Below, piece by piece: positions 62,601 to 64,000 of a stretch of 64,000 nucleotides of DNA. The notes under the pieces were generated by a model, which saw only the letters and a program-made list of their open reading frames with translations, did no database searches and had not been told where the DNA came from. The position numbers and the translations under genes were made by a program. The DNA lies in the NCBI RefSeq assembly GCF_050717635.1, contig NZ_JBOITO010000042.1:1-64000 (forward strand). Direction: 5' to 3'. Source of the DNA: Clostridium_AD sp050717635. Its GTDB lineage: Bacteria; Bacillota; Clostridia; Clostridiales; Clostridiaceae. Numbering within the stretch: the first letter of the stretch is position 1; each line of letters begins with the position of its first letter.

Positions 62601-63986
62601 TTGAAAATTGGTACAAGAGTAAAAATAATTACCACTATTACTATTATTAATGTTTCGGGCGAAATTTTATTTGCAGCAAAACTTAACGACAAATTAAATT
62701 CACCTAGTGAAGATAACCAGGAGGTTATAGGAAAGAATTTTTTTGATGTTTATGAAAAACTCACTAATGAAAGCAGTACCACTTATAAATCTATGGAAAT
62801 GGGAGTGCCAATATATATTGAGAATCAAACACTTAAAATCAAAGGAAAAAAAGATATAAAGATAACTTCTTTATCTATTCCTATTAAATCTGGGAATAGA
62901 ATAGTAGGAGCTATTGATTTATCCTCTTCTGAAATAGGAAACAAAGACGGTACAAACATAATTAAAATAGATAGCGAAATGTTTAAAAATGCTAATGTAA
63001 AAAAACTTCATGGTAATAAAACATTTGCAACTTATTCTGTTGATAATATTATATCTAACAATAAAAAAATGCTTGACCTTAAAGAGCATATAGAAATAGC
63101 TGCAAACTGTGACGTTCCTATTATGATATATGGAGAAACAGGTACCGGAAAGGAACTTTTTGCACAAGCTATACACAATTCAAGCAAAAGAAAAAATGCT
63201 CCCTTTATTGCTCAAAATTGTGCTGCTATACCAGACAATTTGTTGGAAAGTATTTTGTTTGGAACTGCAAAAGGGGCATTTACAGGTGCAATTGATAATA
63301 TAGGATTATTAGAACTTGCAGATGGCGGAACACTTTTTTTAGATGAAATAAACTCTATGCCAATTCATCTTCAACCGAAACTGCTTAGAGTTTTGCAAGA
63401 CGGAACATTCAGAAGCGTAGGTTCAAAAGAAGTTAAGAAAATTAATATTAAGATAATATCAACGCTCAATATTGAACCAATGGAAGCAATTAAGTTAGGG
63501 CAATTAAGAAGAGATATTTATTATAGGTTAAGCGTTATGATTTTAAAAATTCCACCATTAAGGGAACGATCGGACGATATACCGCTTCTCGTAAATTATA
63601 ATATTAGTAGATATAATGAAGTTTTTAATAAAAATATAAAGTATGTTTCTAAAAAGCTTTGCTCAAAGCTTATGTCATATGATTGGCCAGGAAACATAAG
63701 AGAACTAGAACATGTAATAATCTATGGATTAAGTACTGTTAACAAGAACAAGCAGCAATTAGAATTTTTGGATATAGAGGAAAAATTTAAAGAACTTATA
63801 GAAATGAACCATAGTGATAAAAAACCTCAAATAATTTCGCTTAGAGAAAACATGGAGAATCATGAAAAATCTTTGATAGAAAAAGCTCTTTTATCAAGTG
63901 ATTGCAATGTTACAATGGCTTCGAAGCTACTTAACGTGCCAAGACAAACATTACAAAGAAAAGTTAATTATTATAAATTGAAATGA
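62601..63986 (+). CDS. Sigma-54-dependent transcriptional activator (RocR type)
   Basis: 461 residues. N-terminal PAS-like sensor (about 10-110), central AAA+ domain with GETGTGKE (Walker A, about 177), the sigma-54 contact loop GAFTGA (about 228), LFLDEINSMP (Walker B) and RDIYYRL. A C-terminal Fis-type helix-turn-helix (NVTMASKLLNVPRQTLQRKV) ends the protein. The TTG at 62601 is the only start in the open stretch but has no ribosome site, so the N-terminus may be wrong or truncated. It presumably drives a sigma-54 operon beyond the window. Confidence 0.85.
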   Translation: MKIGTRVKIITTITIINVSGEILFAAKLNDKLNSPSEDNQEVIGKNFFDVYEKLTNESSTTYKSMEMGVPIYIENQTLKIKGKKDIKITSLSIPIKSGNRIVGAIDLSSSEIGNKDGTNIIKIDSEMFKNANVKKLHGNKTFATYSVDNIISNNKKMLDLKEHIEIAANCDVPIMIYGETGTGKELFAQAIHNSSKRKNAPFIAQNCAAIPDNLLESILFGTAKGAFTGAIDNIGLLELADGGTLFLDEINSMPIHLQPKLLRVLQDGTFRSVGSKEVKKINIKIISTLNIEPMEAIKLGQLRRDIYYRLSVMILKIPPLRERSDDIPLLVNYNISRYNEVFNKNIKYVSKKLCSKLMSYDWPGNIRELEHVIIYGLSTVNKNKQQLEFLDIEEKFKELIEMNHSDKKPQIISLRENMENHEKSLIEKALLSSDCNVTMASKLLNVPRQTLQRKVNYYKLK

Positions 63987-64000
63987 ATTTTATATAATAT

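Overview
The window looks like the chromosome of a low-GC, spore-former-type Firmicute, most probably Clostridium sensu stricto. The evidence is the AT-rich codon use, strong AGGAGG-type ribosome binding sites, frequent TTG starts, a T-box in front of serS, a CD3324-family regulator, formate-tetrahydrofolate ligase, glycyl-radical-enzyme remnants and anaerobic amino-acid fermentation genes. No prophage, CRISPR array, tRNA gene or intact transposon was seen.

Layout. 1-5 kb: the end of a 5S rRNA gene, an rRNA helicase (dbpA), then a minus-strand operon of which only a transaldolase-like aldolase (fsa) and a sugar-nucleotide-type reductase are intact. Its glycyl radical enzyme and activase are fused, truncated and frameshifted. 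A divergent DeoR regulator follows. 6-23 kb: ordinary chromosome with a sugar-sensing diguanylate cyclase, Na+-coupled and K+/H+ transporters, an M20 peptidase, a PII-like partner of a CPA2 antiporter, MarR with a broken NmrA partner, T-box-serS, metY, dapF and a dicarboxylate/glutamate symporter. 23-51 kb: a large histidine-family catabolic island bounded by two paralogous giant SARP/BTAD-AAA-TPR regulators. 51-64 kb: LysE, 4Fe-4S membrane protein, MBL hydrolase, YitT, an ECF sigma factor with a beta-propeller anti-sigma, a HepT/MntA toxin-antitoxin pair, rsgA, a structured leader, small proteins and a sigma-54 activator. Four copies of a short dispersed repeat lie in this last part.

The main discovery candidate is the 27.3-43.8 kb cluster: BCCT (betaine-type) transporter, HAL-fold lyase lacking the MIO tripeptide, three-subunit xanthine-dehydrogenase-type molybdoenzyme, urocanate hydratase, imidazolonepropionase, glutamate formimidoyltransferase, formate-THF ligase, cyclodeaminase, arginase-family HutG-like protein, FolT-like ECF S component and formate channel. 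I read it as a complete ergothioneine (2-thiol-histidine betaine) pathway. The betaine is imported, trimethylamine is eliminated by an ergothionase, the molybdoenzyme is proposed to strip sulfur reductively from thiourocanate to give urocanate, and the Hut/folate enzymes convert this to glutamate, formate and ATP. The desulfurisation step is inference. An adjacent unit (histidine-racemase-like DapF homologue, YuiF-type carrier, canonical hutH) would feed D/L-histidine into the same urocanate node.

Other notable points are two genes (CPA2 antiporter, rsgA) whose only plausible start is ATT six bases after a strong Shine-Dalgarno, several decaying genes (glycyl radical enzyme and activase, NmrA, YfcC permease), and a two-box MarR operator.
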